From: an uncultured Lachnospira sp.
GTDB lineage: Bacteria; Bacillota; Clostridia; Lachnospirales; Lachnospiraceae
NCBI GenBank assembly: GCA_946186125.1
Contig: CAMHLZ010000002.1
Location: forward strand, 86,930-143,643
DNA: 56,714 nt
Reading direction: 5' to 3'
The position numbers were made by a program, and so were the translations under genes. How positions within the stretch are numbered: position 1 is the stretch's first letter; every line of letters begins with the position of its first letter. Below the pieces are notes generated by a model. It saw only the letters and a program-made list of their open reading frames with translations. It had not been told where the DNA came from and did no database searches. This document shows, piece by piece, positions 8,661-18,223 of this stretch.

Positions 8661-9353
8661 TTACACGCGATACATTTTAACAATTGGATTCGTATCATAT
8701 ATAAAGCTCAATACCTCATTTTCATTTACAACACTGTATACTTTGTCTCCATATTCCGTTCCTGTCATACACATCAAAACCAGACATAACAGCCAAAGAA
8801 CCAGCACTCCCTGCAAAAAACCTACACATCCTCCAATTCCCTTATTCACATAACGAATCCCAGGTAATTTTGAAAATACATCAAGTGCTGTTCCTATAAC
8901 CCTCATCGCAAAAAACACAAGTACAAAAATAGTTATCGAAACAAGTGCTCTCAGACACAAAATAACAATTCCTTCTGATACAGCATTACATATGGCATCT
9001 GTACCTTTTGTCTTTTCCTTCTCAATAGTATCCTTTAAAAATGTTTTAGTTACAGCAGTCGGAAGTGATAATTCCTCCATCTCCATATCTCCCGCTTCCT
9101 GCTGCATTTTTTCAATCTCAGGCCTAATGTTAACTTCTACATATACATCCGTCTTTTCTTTTATCATATTATGTATTTTTTCGTTGTTCCGAATCGCATC
9201 TCCTATCGGAACCGCTAAAATCTGCGAAATCAATATCGAAACCGTTAAAACGGCTACAGAATATACAAGTTTTATTACTCCTCTTCTGGTTCCACGATAA
9301 ATCATGGCTGACAAAAACATTATTATTAATATTACTGCTATATTTCCTATCAT
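8661..9353 (-). CDS. CvpA family membrane protein
   Basis: 230 residues with four hydrophobic segments, near 4-22, 27-48, about 130-150 and about 178-198. A central predicted extracytoplasmic stretch is rich in charged residues (KMQQEAGDMEMEEL). GIRYVNKGIGGCVGFLQGVLV before the last helix is the typical CvpA motif. CvpA proteins are inner-membrane proteins tied to colicin V production in E. coli and to cell-envelope homeostasis elsewhere; the mechanism is unclear. It starts nine bases after the DUF5711 gene and is probably in one operon with it and the LysM gene. Confidence 0.8.
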   Translation of the reverse strand: MIGNIAVILIIMFLSAMIYRGTRRGVIKLVYSVAVLTVSILISQILAVPIGDAIRNNEKIHNMIKEKTDVYVEVNIRPEIEKMQQEAGDMEMEELSLPTAVTKTFLKDTIEKEKTKGTDAICNAVSEGIVILCLRALVSITIFVLVFFAMRVIGTALDVFSKLPGIRYVNKGIGGCVGFLQGVLVLWLLCLVLMCMTGTEYGDKVYSVVNENEVLSFIYDTNPIVKMYRV

Positions 9354-9361
9354 TTTTCTAC

Positions 9362-10486
9362 CTACTTTAATATAATCTTTTGAACATTTTTTCCGCTTAC
9401 AAATATCATGCTTTCATCATCCAATGGCACGATACCTGTTATGCCCATGTTAAACTTATAATCAAATTTTTTCACGCCTGCTGATGAGTATATCTGACAT
9501 TGAGTATCATTGTACAACACAACACTGTTTCCTGATATTTTCATATCCGTATACTGAAAATCCAATTCTTTAGACATTTTTTGTTTTCCGTTCATGGCAT
9601 ACATCTCCAAATATCTCTTTCCCGTCTCCTCATTTTCCGTAACCAGCGCTATGTAGCTTTCATCGTAAACAGCGCTGACTATTTCCCGGCTTATGGAAAT
9701 CTTTGCTCTTTCAGATGGTGTTTCTTTTATATCATAAACCATCACAAGTCCGTCTCCGACAGCAACAACTGTATCTGAATCCACAAATTCTATATCAGGT
9801 ATAACTGCTGTTCCAAAATCATTAAATCCGCCTACAATTCTGTCAGTCTGCTCCTGTCCTACTTCCGAATAATTGTAAAACACAACTTTTGTCTTCACTT
9901 CGCCGCTTGAAACCGTAAGATATGACGCAGCTACCTTTGTTGCATCCGGAGATATCGAAATGTCTAAAGGATATCCGTCTCCGTCAATCACTGTCCTTCC
10001 TATTGCAATCTTCGTTCCGTCTTTTGATACCAGTTCAATATATTCAGCATCTTCATCTGCTGATACAGCAGCAACAACTCCCTGTCTTGACACTTCAATT
10101 GCTTTAACAGGATATTGAACAGTAATTTTGTAATTTTCTCCTTTTGCATTATAAATATTTACATCATTTGTATCAGATTCGGCAATTGCAACATATTCTC
10201 CGCAAACGTCAAACAGCGGATTTTTCATTTCAAATCCATGATTCCATACTTCTTTACCGTCATCAATATATGAAATACCGTCACTACTGTACTTTAATGT
10301 TCCATTCACAAACGGGTAAAACGTGTTGTCCACTCCATCTGCTATTTCCAGATTATACTCAACCTTATATGACGAATAACTTCTGTTTCTATCATATAAT
10401 CTGTGTATTACTATAAACAGAAAACTGACTGCGACAACCGCCACCACAATTATCTGTATCTTTTTCTTCTGATTTTTTTCATCCAT
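9362..10486 (-). CDS. DUF5711-type membrane-anchored beta-propeller-like protein
   Basis: 374 residues from the ATG at 10486, chosen for GAAAGG upstream; a reading 14 codons longer exists without a good site. A positively charged start (MDEKNQKKK) precedes one transmembrane helix (IQIIVVAVVAVSFLFIVIHR). The rest is extracytoplasmic and has repeated beta-strand patterns such as GKEVWNHGFEMKNPLFDVCG, GEYVAIAESD and NDVNIYNAKG, like the blades of a WD40/YVTN propeller. I recognise it as DUF5711, a Lachnospiraceae-enriched family of unknown function. It lies between a LysM-anchored protein and CvpA, which suggests an envelope role. Confidence 0.75.
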   Translation of the reverse strand: MDEKNQKKKIQIIVVAVVAVSFLFIVIHRLYDRNRSYSSYKVEYNLEIADGVDNTFYPFVNGTLKYSSDGISYIDDGKEVWNHGFEMKNPLFDVCGEYVAIAESDTNDVNIYNAKGENYKITVQYPVKAIEVSRQGVVAAVSADEDAEYIELVSKDGTKIAIGRTVIDGDGYPLDISISPDATKVAASYLTVSSGEVKTKVVFYNYSEVGQEQTDRIVGGFNDFGTAVIPDIEFVDSDTVVAVGDGLVMVYDIKETPSERAKISISREIVSAVYDESYIALVTENEETGKRYLEMYAMNGKQKMSKELDFQYTDMKISGNSVVLYNDTQCQIYSSAGVKKFDYKFNMGITGIVPLDDESMIFVSGKNVQKIILK

Positions 10487-10540
10487 TACATATCTTACCT
10501 TTCTACACAGTCTCGTAATATTATACAATACAAAGTGCCT

Positions 10541-11602
10541 TTATGGTAGAATTATTTTTTGTCCAACATATATCTTATTCTCATCATTTATTCCATTCAT
10601 TTCCATAATCTCAGCTTTTCTGTCCTCCGTTCCATATATTCTGGTGCAGATTTTGGAAAGGCTGTCACCCTGCCTGACTATATAGTAGTTGTATTCCGTC
10701 TCTTCAGGCACAGTCTCTGTCTGTGCATTTACACTATCTGCCTCTTCTGTATCCGTCTGAACATTATCCGATTTTTCTTCTGTATCCGCTATTGTAGTTT
10801 CAACATTACCATTTACCATCTCCACTTTCGCCGTGCTGTTTTTTACCTCTTCCACCTTAAGACGGTAGGGAAAATGTATTTTATTGGTATAGTTTGCCAT
10901 AAATGCTACTGTTGCAACAAGCAGACAGACCGAAACCGCCATTGAATACCTGCTATATTTTCCTGAATTTATTTTTTCAGTATTATTAATACCATTCACA
11001 CTACCGGATACAACCGTGTTTTTTTCCCTTGTTTCTGTTTTCCTGTCCATCATATAATTCTGCATTTCCGGATTTTTTTCGTAATACACATAATATCCGT
11101 GTCTTTTTTGCATCATTCCTGAATCGTATGTATATATCGCTTCATCATGCTCATTTCTATTTACAAAAAAACATATTTTGTCGTTCCCCGCAAAATTATC
11201 AAGATGTGTTTTTTGAAATTTCATCCTTCCTTCTTTTTCCATGGAAGACGCATTCAAAAACCACCCCACAATATACACTTCACTAAAATATTGTTTGATG
11301 TCTTCATATATTGCCGTCCACACATCATCATCAAACTTCACTTCATTTTTAGAGGGCACTTCAACCGCCCCCTTTACAAATACATAAGTCTCAGACCTGC
11401 TCCTTTTTATTTCTCCTAACAACACTCCATATCTAAATTCATCCTCTGCCTGTGGCGGATTTTTTATGTAACCGGCCGCATAATCTTCTATATATACTTT
11501 TCTTCCGTTTATTCCACACATTCCCACCTGTTTTATATTTCTCGGCAGTTTAATGTTTACTTCTTCCTCAACCGGATCTTCTTTATACACTATTTCTATC
11601 AT
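10541..11602 (-). CDS. LysM protein with catalytically dead MPN-like domain
   Basis: 353 residues. The region about 35-165 has the layout of an MPN/JAB domain: RYGVLLGEIKRSRSETYVFV (start of the fold) and EVYIVGWFLNAS where active JAMM proteases read VGWFHSHP. The metal-binding histidines are absent, so any peptidase activity should be lost. A single transmembrane helix lies at about 220-238 (AVSVCLLVATVAFMANYT), followed by an acidic, Thr-rich linker and a C-terminal LysM domain (304-353: YYIVRQGDSLSKICTRIYG, then MNGINDENKIYVGQKIILP) that should bind peptidoglycan outside the cell. The topology puts the MPN-like domain in the cytosol and LysM outside. It is probably the first gene of a three-gene operon with DUF5711 and CvpA. 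Confidence 0.75.
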   Translation of the reverse strand: MIEIVYKEDPVEEEVNIKLPRNIKQVGMCGINGRKVYIEDYAAGYIKNPPQAEDEFRYGVLLGEIKRSRSETYVFVKGAVEVPSKNEVKFDDDVWTAIYEDIKQYFSEVYIVGWFLNASSMEKEGRMKFQKTHLDNFAGNDKICFFVNRNEHDEAIYTYDSGMMQKRHGYYVYYEKNPEMQNYMMDRKTETREKNTVVSGSVNGINNTEKINSGKYSRYSMAVSVCLLVATVAFMANYTNKIHFPYRLKVEEVKNSTAKVEMVNGNVETTIADTEEKSDNVQTDTEEADSVNAQTETVPEETEYNYYIVRQGDSLSKICTRIYGTEDRKAEIMEMNGINDENKIYVGQKIILP

Positions 11603-11790
11603 AATATTTTAAATGTCCTTTCCAAATTTTTTATATATTAACACACATATTTCTGATATTTTGTCATATCATGTATGCTAATCATATTTTTTGTTCTCCT
11701 TTTTACGACATATAATTTATGTATATTTTTCTGCCTGCTTGTATATACTTTACAAGTACACAATGAAATTTTAGGAAAGGATTCCCTTTT

Positions 11791-12345
11791 ATGATTAATA
11801 AAATATATTACTTTAATTCCAGTGACACTTACTGCGGATATTTTCTCAGCAGAAAACTGACAGAATTTATAAACGATTATAGAGATATGTATGATGGAAT
11901 TGTTATATTATGCATAGGCAGTGACCGTTCAACCGGAGATAGTCTTGGTCCTTTAGTCGGCTACAAATTGCAGTCAAAACAACTATTTGGCACCATCGTC
12001 TACGGCAGTCTTAATTACCCGGTTCACGCTTTAAATCTGGATGATATTATTAAAGAAATTCACCTCAATCATCCTCACTCTCTCGTAATAGCCATAGATG
12101 CTTCTACCGGCAGCAAGAATCATATCGGATATATTACTCTTACAAAAGGTCCCTTAAGACCGGGACTTGCCGTCCGCAAAAATCTTAAACCTATCGGTCA
12201 TATCTGCATTACCGGGATTGTCAATATCCAAAGCGTAATGAATCATATGATTTTGCAGACAACAAGACTCAGTACTGTTATGAATCTGGCAGATTCTATA
12301 TCTAATGCTATTTTTAACGCGTGTAAAACCGTTACTACAAATTAA
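11791..12345 (+). CDS. YyaC-type sporulation protein (DUF1256, GPR-like fold)
   Basis: 184 residues. The DUF1256 core starts at IVILCIGSDRSTGDSLGPLVGYKL and continues with IVYGSLNYPVHALNLDD, LVIAIDASTG and GPLRPGLAVRKNLKPIGHICITGIVN. The family includes B. subtilis YyaC and is related to the germination protease GPR, hence a presumed role in spores. The site AGGAAAGG precedes the ATG. It is monocistronic, with its 3' end overlapping the convergent PTS IIC gene by 11 bp. I saw no confident sporulation sigma-factor promoter in the 188-base upstream gap. Confidence 0.85.
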   Translation: MINKIYYFNSSDTYCGYFLSRKLTEFINDYRDMYDGIVILCIGSDRSTGDSLGPLVGYKLQSKQLFGTIVYGSLNYPVHALNLDDIIKEIHLNHPHSLVIAIDASTGSKNHIGYITLTKGPLRPGLAVRKNLKPIGHICITGIVNIQSVMNHMILQTTRLSTVMNLADSISNAIFNACKTVTTN

Positions 12346-13390
12346 GCTTCATATCACTGCTTTTAATCCAGCCTAATTTTATCATGGCATCTGATATTGC
12401 TAATGTCAGAGCTCCCGGAAGAACAAAATACATGACCATTATCTGTATTATTACCCAAACCGGATTTTCTGTCCGGCTCATTACCTGATATGTCATAAGC
12501 GGTCCTACAAGCCCTGAGGTGCCCATTCCTGAGCCAATAGCATTACTCTGCATTTTTAATGCACACGATGATACAGGACCAAGAATCGCACTCGAAAGAA
12601 TCGGCGGTATCCATATCAGAGGTTTTTTCATTATGTTTGGTATCTGCAGCATCGACGTTCCTACTCCCTGTGATATTAAACCGCCTATTTTGTTCTCCTT
12701 ATAACCGGCCACGGCAAATCCAATCATCTGACAACAGCATCCTATAGTCGCTGCTCCCGCTGACAGTCCCGTCAGGCCAAGCGATACTCCTATAGCAGCC
12801 GAACTTATCGGAAGCGTCAGCGCCATTCCCATCAATACTGAAACGACCACTCCCATAATAACCGGCTGCTGAATCATTCCCCATTCTATCAATCCGCCTA
12901 CCCATGACATGAATTTTGATATGGGCGAACCGACTAACAGTCCGACTGCTGCTCCTGTCCCTATGGATACAAATGGAGTAACCAAAATATCTAATCCGGT
13001 TTTTCCGGCAACAAGATGACCCGCCTCAATTGCAAGATATGCCGCAGCAAATGCTCCCAAAGGCTCTCCAGGAACCCGTATATTCAATATGTTTCCATCT
13101 ATCACAGTCCCCGCAAGAAGCTGTCCGGCATATCCCCCTATCATTCCCGAAACAGCCGCAGACACTGTAACTAACGGTGTCTCACCAAATTTTGCAGCTA
13201 CTCCTACTCCAATTCCTGCTGCCGTGGCACCTTTTGCCAGCGTTCCCACCATATTGAAATACATCCCCGGCGTCCCACCTATAAGGCTTCCTATCTGACA
13301 CAGTATCGTTCCAATAATCAACGTGGCAAATAATCCCTGTGCCATACCGCTCAAACCTTCAATAAATATTCTGTTAAGTATTTTTTTCAT
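12335..13390 (-). CDS. PTS EIIC-type sugar transporter (PF13303 type)
   Basis: 351 residues, nearly all hydrophobic and glycine-rich, with about ten membrane segments. The N-terminus MKKILNRIFIEGLSGMAQGLFATLIIGTI and repeated motifs such as GATAAGIGVGVAAKF and GTSGLVGPLMTYQVM match the PTS_EIIC_2 family of integral-membrane proteins. No EIIA or EIIB domain is fused and none is adjacent, so it is either an orphan permease or pairs with proteins encoded elsewhere. The substrate is unknown. The Sir2 gene lies 24 bp upstream in the same direction, so they may be co-transcribed. Confidence 0.85.
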   Translation of the reverse strand: MKKILNRIFIEGLSGMAQGLFATLIIGTILCQIGSLIGGTPGMYFNMVGTLAKGATAAGIGVGVAAKFGETPLVTVSAAVSGMIGGYAGQLLAGTVIDGNILNIRVPGEPLGAFAAAYLAIEAGHLVAGKTGLDILVTPFVSIGTGAAVGLLVGSPISKFMSWVGGLIEWGMIQQPVIMGVVVSVLMGMALTLPISSAAIGVSLGLTGLSAGAATIGCCCQMIGFAVAGYKENKIGGLISQGVGTSMLQIPNIMKKPLIWIPPILSSAILGPVSSCALKMQSNAIGSGMGTSGLVGPLMTYQVMSRTENPVWVIIQIMVMYFVLPGALTLAISDAMIKLGWIKSSDMKLNL

Positions 13391-13413
13391 TTTTCATTTC
13401 CATTCCTTTTATT

Positions 13414-14130
13414 TTATAACTGTGCAAATATTTCCCCTATACTTCCCTGAACTACCAAATCCGCTTTAGAATCCAACGGAGTGGTGCTTTTATTCACAAG
13501 AACAAGTTTGCTGCCCCTGTAGTAATTGATAAGTCCCGCTGCCGGATATACTGCAAGCGATGTTCCACCTATTATTAATACATCAGCATTTTTTATCGCT
13601 TCTATTGATTTTCGCATAATTCCGTCATCAAGTCCTTCTTCGTACAGTACAACATCCGGTTTTATGGTTCCTCCACACTCACACTTTGGAATGCCTTCGC
13701 TTTCCAGTATATATTTTTCATCATAAAATTTTCCACAAACCGTACAGTAGTTTCTTAAAACAGAACCATGAAGCTCATATACTTTTTTGTTACCTGCTGC
13801 CTGATGCAGTCCATCTATATTTTGTGTTACAATTGCTTTTAGTTTTCCTTCTTTTTCCCACTGTGCAAGTTTTAAATGCGCCTTATTTGGCAAAGCATCC
13901 GGATATAACATCTTGTCTCTGTAGAATCTGTAAAATTCCTCCGTATTTCTTACGTAAAAACTGTGGCTCAAAATCGTTTCCGGCGGGTATTTATATTTCT
14001 GGTTATATAAGCCATCCGTACTCCTAAAATCCGGAATATTACTTTCCGTTGATACTCCCGCTCCTCCGAAAAATACGATATTATCAGTCTCATCAACTAT
14101 AGTTTTTAACTTCTTTACTGCATCTTCCAT
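13414..14130 (-). CDS. cobB: Sir2 family NAD-dependent protein deacetylase
   Basis: 238 residues, bacterial sirtuin length. The NAD-binding motifs are VFFGGAGVSTESNIPDFRS and TQNIDGLHQAAG; the catalytic histidine is in YELHGSVLRNYC. The zinc module is CTVCGKFYDEKY plus KCECGG, four cysteines in the usual spacing. GGTSLAVYPAAGLI lies in the Rossmann core. It removes acyl groups from lysines with NAD+ in the cytosol. All catalytic residues are visible, so it should be active. The symbol follows general bacterial usage. Confidence 0.93.
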   Translation of the reverse strand: MEDAVKKLKTIVDETDNIVFFGGAGVSTESNIPDFRSTDGLYNQKYKYPPETILSHSFYVRNTEEFYRFYRDKMLYPDALPNKAHLKLAQWEKEGKLKAIVTQNIDGLHQAAGNKKVYELHGSVLRNYCTVCGKFYDEKYILESEGIPKCECGGTIKPDVVLYEEGLDDGIMRKSIEAIKNADVLIIGGTSLAVYPAAGLINYYRGSKLVLVNKSTTPLDSKADLVVQGSIGEIFAQL

Positions 14131-14248
14131 TTAAAACACCCTTTCTCTATTTTATATTTATTATTTTATATTATAACATACAAATCTACTTTTCAAATTC
14201 TTTTATCAATGTTATACTATACTTCAAATATTTTTTTGGAGGATGGCA

Positions 14249-14518
14249 ATGTTTCGACTATGGGGAAAAATGATAAAAGATAATCATTTATTAAAAGACA
14301 CAACTATCTGTATAGACGATAATTCTTTAAACCGCACAAAAAAGGTTTTTCAAAGTTTAGAAGAAATCTGCTACGAATTCGATTTAGGAAAACCAATCTG
14401 GTTAGATAAAAATATTAAAGAGTTCCAGTTGAATGCAAAAACAAGATTTCATGCAGACAGCTTTATCGAAGGGATTGATTTTGATTATTTGGAAATCCAG
14501 GTAATCGAAGAAGGTTAG
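14249..14518 (+). CDS. Small conserved-looking protein of unknown function
   Basis: 89 residues from the ATG at 14249, which has GGAGG six bases upstream; the ATG two codons earlier overlaps the site. The protein is acidic, has no membrane helix or signal peptide, and starts FRLWGKMIKDNHLLKDTTIC. A clear terminator follows the stop, so it is a free-standing transcription unit. I do not recognise a characterised family, but the strong start and terminator support a real gene. Confidence 0.75.
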   Translation: MFRLWGKMIKDNHLLKDTTICIDDNSLNRTKKVFQSLEEICYEFDLGKPIWLDKNIKEFQLNAKTRFHADSFIEGIDFDYLEIQVIEEG

Positions 14519-14523
14519 TGTTA

Positions 14524-14555
14524 AGGGCCGATGAAATTTTCATCGACCCTTTTTT
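14524..14555 (+). terminator. Rho-independent terminator after the small protein
   Basis: AGGGCCGATGA (14524-14534) pairs with TCATCGACCCT (14540-14550) with one mismatch, followed by a T run. It ends transcription on the plus strand before the convergent pgi gene. Confidence 0.8.
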
Positions 14556-14560
14556 ATTTC

Positions 14561-15907
14561 TTATAATCTCTTTAATAATTCTTCACGCTGTGCTTCGAAT
14601 CCAGGTTTGCCAAGTAAAGCAAACATGTTCTTCTTATAACTCTCAACACCCGGCTGATTAAACGGATTAACACCTGAAATGTATCCGCTTACACCACATG
14701 CAAACTCAAAGAAGTAGAACAGCTGTCCAAGATAGAACTCATTCTGCTCAGGTACCTTAACCATAAGGTTTGGTACGTTTCCATCAGTGTGCGCAAGAAT
14801 TGTTCCGTTCATAGCACTCTTATTGATGAAATCAATGCTCTTTCCGGCAAGATAATTCAATCCGTCAAGGTCAACTTCCTCTTCTTCTAACGTAAAGCTG
14901 CACTTTGGTGTCTCAACATCTACAACAGTCTCAAACATTATTCTTGATCCATCCTGGATAAACTGCCCCATCGAATGAAGATCTGTTGTTAAATCAACTG
15001 ATGCAGGGAAAATACCTTTCTGGTCTTTTCCTTCACTTTCTCCGTATAACTGTTTCCACCATTCCGAAACGTAATGAATGCTTGGCTCATAATTAGCAAG
15101 TATCTCAACTGATTTACCTTTTCTGTGAAGTATATTTCTTACAGCTGCATATTTAAGCGCATCGTTCTCTGTAAACCCATTGTTAAGAGCCATCTCACGT
15201 CCTGATGCTGCTCCTTCCATAAGCTTGTCTATATCAGCTCCGCTCACGGCTATAGGAAGTAATCCTACAGCTGTAAGCACTGAGAAACGTCCTCCTACAT
15301 CATCAGGAACTACAAATGTCTGATAACCTTCTGCATCAGCAAGATTCTTTAATGATCCTTTTTCTTTGTCTGTTGTAGCATAGATTCTCTTTGCTGCTTC
15401 TTCTTTTCCATATTTTTCAATCAACATTTTTTTGAACACTCTGAACGCAATAGCCGGTTCTGTTGTTGTTCCTGATTTTGAAATCATGTTAATTGAAAAA
15501 TCTTTTCCTTTCACAATATCTGCAAGATGCTGTATATATGTACCACTTATATTATTTCCAACATAATAAATCTCAGGAGTCTTTCTGTCTGCCTTATCCT
15601 GATTATTGTAAAAGCTGTGTCTTAAAAACTCGATAGCAGCTCTCGCTCCAAGATAAGAACCACCAATACCAATAACAAGCAAAATATCTGAGTCACTCTG
15701 AATCTTCTTTGCTGCTTCCTTAATTCTTCCGAATTCATCTTTGTCATAATCTACCGGAAGGTCTATCCATCCAAGAAAATCATTTCCTGCACCGGACTTA
15801 TTCACCAAAGTCTCTTTTGCAGTATTAACTATACTCTCCATATTGCTCATCTCTTCCTGTGAAATGAAACCCGTTGCCTTTGAATAATCAAATGTAACCT
15901 TTGCCAT
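14561..15907 (-). CDS. pgi: Glucose-6-phosphate isomerase
   Basis: 448 residues from the ATG at 15907 ([11 protein letters not shown]), preceded by AAAGGAG; an in-frame upstream ATG at 15931 has no such site. Family motifs are visible: [60 protein letters not shown], and a C-terminal [22 protein letters not shown]. It interconverts glucose-6-phosphate and fructose-6-phosphate in glycolysis. It is monocistronic with its own consensus promoter. Length and motifs match the Firmicute-type enzyme. Confidence 0.97.
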   Translation of the reverse strand: MAKVTFDYSKATGFISQEEMSNMESIVNTAKETLVNKSGAGNDFLGWIDLPVDYDKDEFGRIKEAAKKIQSDSDILLVIGIGGSYLGARAAIEFLRHSFYNNQDKADRKTPEIYYVGNNISGTYIQHLADIVKGKDFSINMISKSGTTTEPAIAFRVFKKMLIEKYGKEEAAKRIYATTDKEKGSLKNLADAEGYQTFVVPDDVGGRFSVLTAVGLLPIAVSGADIDKLMEGAASGREMALNNGFTENDALKYAAVRNILHRKGKSVEILANYEPSIHYVSEWWKQLYGESEGKDQKGIFPASVDLTTDLHSMGQFIQDGSRIMFETVVDVETPKCSFTLEEEEVDLDGLNYLAGKSIDFINKSAMNGTILAHTDGNVPNLMVKVPEQNEFYLGQLFYFFEFACGVSGYISGVNPFNQPGVESYKKNMFALLGKPGFEAQREELLKRL

Positions 15908-15942
15908 TGTTTTACACACTCCTTTAAACACTATTACTCAAC

Positions 15943-15971
15943 ATTATAGTACCATCACTTTTATTATGCAA
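15943..15971 (-). promoter_or_regulatory. Sigma-A promoter of pgi
   Basis: Minus strand TTGCAT (15966-15971), a 17-base spacer and TATAAT (15943-15948), placing the transcription start about 25-30 bases before the ATG. Confidence 0.75.
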
Positions 15972-16014
15972 GTTTTTTCACTTATATTTCACTCAAAATC
16001 ACTTATGTACATTT

Positions 16015-16752
16015 TTATTGCAAATATTCTTCTATTATTGATTTTATTATTTCTTCCTCATTTCGCACTTGTTCTTTATCCGAAATGCACTCATCCGTAG
16101 CCGCAATTTCCCTTTTATCATAAGTTTCTTCACTTTTTTTACTGCTGTATTTATTTTGAGAACTTATTGACGGGCATAACTGATTCTCAAGGTAATCTGT
16201 AACAATAATACTTATTCTTTCTTTTATGCGTTCAACAGAATTCATTTCTTCTATTAATTTCACAACCAAAAATGCCAGAAATCCTACGCACAGATATTCC
16301 ACACTCAATCTATATTCACCTATAGCAACATATACCTTTACGGCTAGTATTGTTGCATTAATTATACACATTACGTTGATAACTTTACCTAAAAATGTGT
16401 ATAACTCAGTCCATAATCCACATATTTTCACAGAATATAATGACTTATCCACAAAATTTCTTGTGTTATTGATATTTTTGCCTATCCGGCACATACTTTC
16501 ATATTTCATCTTCATCTGCTTTAACACTTGACTTTCGCAACGCGGAAGTGATTTTGCATCCTGTAAAAGTCTTAAATATGTGATTTCTGTAATCGTCTGC
16601 ATGACACAGGCCACTGTAAAAATTATTATCTCACTCCATATTCCCCTTGTATTAAAAATCATACTCATCCTCCATGCCGTTGTATTTGCTTTATTCATGA
16701 TATCACATTTTTTTCCGGCTTTCCAAATAAATCGTTCATCAGTTTTCGACAT
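16015..16752 (-). CDS. Hypothetical membrane protein
   Basis: 245 residues. Three hydrophobic segments are visible: SEIIIFTVACVMQTI (about 40-55), a pair at about 118-140 (LGKVINVMCIINATILAVKVYV) and about 150-165 (YLCVGFLAFLVVKLIEE). The C-terminal 80 residues are hydrophilic and rich in Lys and Glu, ending in EEEIIKSIIEEYLQ, probably cytosolic. I do not recognise a family. The start is uncertain: internal methionines at about 19 and 31 are also possible. It is alone between pgi and the divergent TSCPD gene. Confidence 0.6.
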   Translation of the reverse strand: MSKTDERFIWKAGKKCDIMNKANTTAWRMSMIFNTRGIWSEIIIFTVACVMQTITEITYLRLLQDAKSLPRCESQVLKQMKMKYESMCRIGKNINNTRNFVDKSLYSVKICGLWTELYTFLGKVINVMCIINATILAVKVYVAIGEYRLSVEYLCVGFLAFLVVKLIEEMNSVERIKERISIIVTDYLENQLCPSISSQNKYSSKKSEETYDKREIAATDECISDKEQVRNEEEIIKSIIEEYLQ

Positions 16753-16848
16753 AAATCTCCGGATATGTTATTTTTTCAAAATATACTAGAATATAATACA
16801 TTTTTTTGCTATAATCCAATATCATATATTATGGAACGGAGTGAAGAT

Positions 16849-17091
16849 ATGAATTATAAAACAAAAGGAGTCTGCAGTCAGGAAATATCATTTGATGTAG
16901 AAAATAATATTTTACATAATGTCCAATTCAGAGGAGGATGCAACGGTAATACACAAGGGATAAGCAAATTAACTGAGGGTATGGAAATTCATGAAGTAAT
17001 CAGCCGTCTTGAAGGAATTAACTGTAACGGCAGAGGAACCTCATGTCCTGATCAATTATCTAAGGCATTAAAGGAATATTTAGCACAATAA
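16849..17091 (+). CDS. TSCPD domain protein (TIGR03905 type)
   Basis: 80 residues from the ATG at 16849, preceded by GGAG; the frame is open further upstream but without a start signal. The family motif GTSCPDQLSKAL is at the C-terminus, with CSQEISF, RGGCNGNTQG and INCNG holding conserved cysteines. TSCPD domains also occur at the C-terminus of class II ribonucleotide reductases; the small stand-alone form is of unknown function and may bind metal. It is 18 bp before murG and probably shares its transcript. Confidence 0.85.
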   Translation: MNYKTKGVCSQEISFDVENNILHNVQFRGGCNGNTQGISKLTEGMEIHEVISRLEGINCNGRGTSCPDQLSKALKEYLAQ

Positions 17092-17109
17092 ATCTGAAAG
17101 GATATATCA

Positions 17110-18183
17110 ATGAAAAAGATTATACTAACCGGCGGAGGAACCGCCGGACACGTCACACCAAACATAGCTCTTCTTCCCGGTTTAAAACGTATGGGATACG
17201 AAGTAAAATATGTTGGTTCATATAACGGTATCGAAAAAAAATTAATCGAAGAGCTCGGAGTTGATTTTACAGGTATTTCTTCCGGTAAACTAAGAAGGTA
17301 CTTATCTGTTAAAAATTTCACGGATCCATTTCGTGTCATTAAAGGTTTTTTTGAAGCAGGAAAAATTATACGTGATTATAAACCCGGCATAGTTTTTTCT
17401 AAGGGTGGTTTTGTAAGCGTTCCTGTTGTACTTGCCGCAAAGCGCTATAAAGTTCCTGTTATAATACACGAATCTGACATGACACCCGGATTGGCAAATA
17501 AGATTTCGATTCCCGTTGCTTCAAAGGTTTGTCACAATTTTCCTGAAACAGCACAATACATTAATAAAAACAAATCTGTTTTAACAGGTTGTCCCATACG
17601 TGCAGAACTATTAACAGGAAATGCAGTTAACGGTATGAAAATGTGTAACTTTACATCCGAAAAACCTATAATAATGGTAATCGGCGGAAGTTTAGGAGCT
17701 GTTGCCGTTAACAACGCTGTAAGGAAAGCTCTTCCCGAATTTTTGACTAAGTATCAAATTGTGCATTTGTGTGGAAAAGGCAAGGTTGATGCTTCTCTGA
17801 ATAATACCACAGGTTATATTCAGTTTGAATATATTAAAGATGAGCTGAAGGATTTGTTTGCCATGTCTGACGTTATAATATCAAGAGCCGGTGCTAATGC
17901 TATATGTGAGATAGCCGCACTTAACAAACCTTCTGTCCTGATTCCGCTTTCAAGAAAAGCCAGCAGAGGTGACCAGATATTAAATGCTAATTCTTTTAAA
18001 AAACAGGGCTTCAGCGAAGTAATCGAAGAAGAAGATCTGACAACTGATTTACTTGTTGAAACTGTTAATAAGGTTTATGAAAACCGGGATGATTATATAA
18101 AAAGAATAAAAGAATCCGGCAATCAAAATGCCGTGAATACTATTTTAGAACTCATTAAAGATACCAGCAAATCGAATAGTTGA
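17110..18183 (+). CDS. murG: MurG, UDP-GlcNAc:lipid I N-acetylglucosaminyltransferase
   Basis: 357 residues, GT-B glycosyltransferase. The N-terminal motif TGGGTAGHVTPNIALLP and GGFVSVPVVLAA belong to the acceptor half; VIGGSLGAVAVNNAV and the C-terminal SDVIISRAGANAICEIAAL with PLSRKASRGDQILNA belong to the donor half that binds UDP-GlcNAc. It converts lipid I to lipid II at the inner face of the membrane during peptidoglycan synthesis. It is not in a dcw cluster here. An AAAGG site precedes the ATG, and a terminator follows the stop. Confidence 0.95.
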   Translation: MKKIILTGGGTAGHVTPNIALLPGLKRMGYEVKYVGSYNGIEKKLIEELGVDFTGISSGKLRRYLSVKNFTDPFRVIKGFFEAGKIIRDYKPGIVFSKGGFVSVPVVLAAKRYKVPVIIHESDMTPGLANKISIPVASKVCHNFPETAQYINKNKSVLTGCPIRAELLTGNAVNGMKMCNFTSEKPIIMVIGGSLGAVAVNNAVRKALPEFLTKYQIVHLCGKGKVDASLNNTTGYIQFEYIKDELKDLFAMSDVIISRAGANAICEIAALNKPSVLIPLSRKASRGDQILNANSFKKQGFSEVIEEEDLTTDLLVETVNKVYENRDDYIKRIKESGNQNAVNTILELIKDTSKSNS

Positions 18184-18192
18184 TGTTTTTAA

Positions 18193-18223
18193 GGACTGTT
18201 CAGTGAAGAACAGTCCCATTTTT
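18193..18223 (+). terminator. Rho-independent terminator after murG
   Basis: GGACTGTTC (18193-18201) and GAACAGTCC (18208-18216) form a perfect nine-base stem with a short loop, followed by a T run. Confidence 0.85.

Noticed and set aside
11603-11790. Sporulation sigma-factor promoter in front of the YyaC-type gene
   Set aside because: AT-rich matches were too weak to call.
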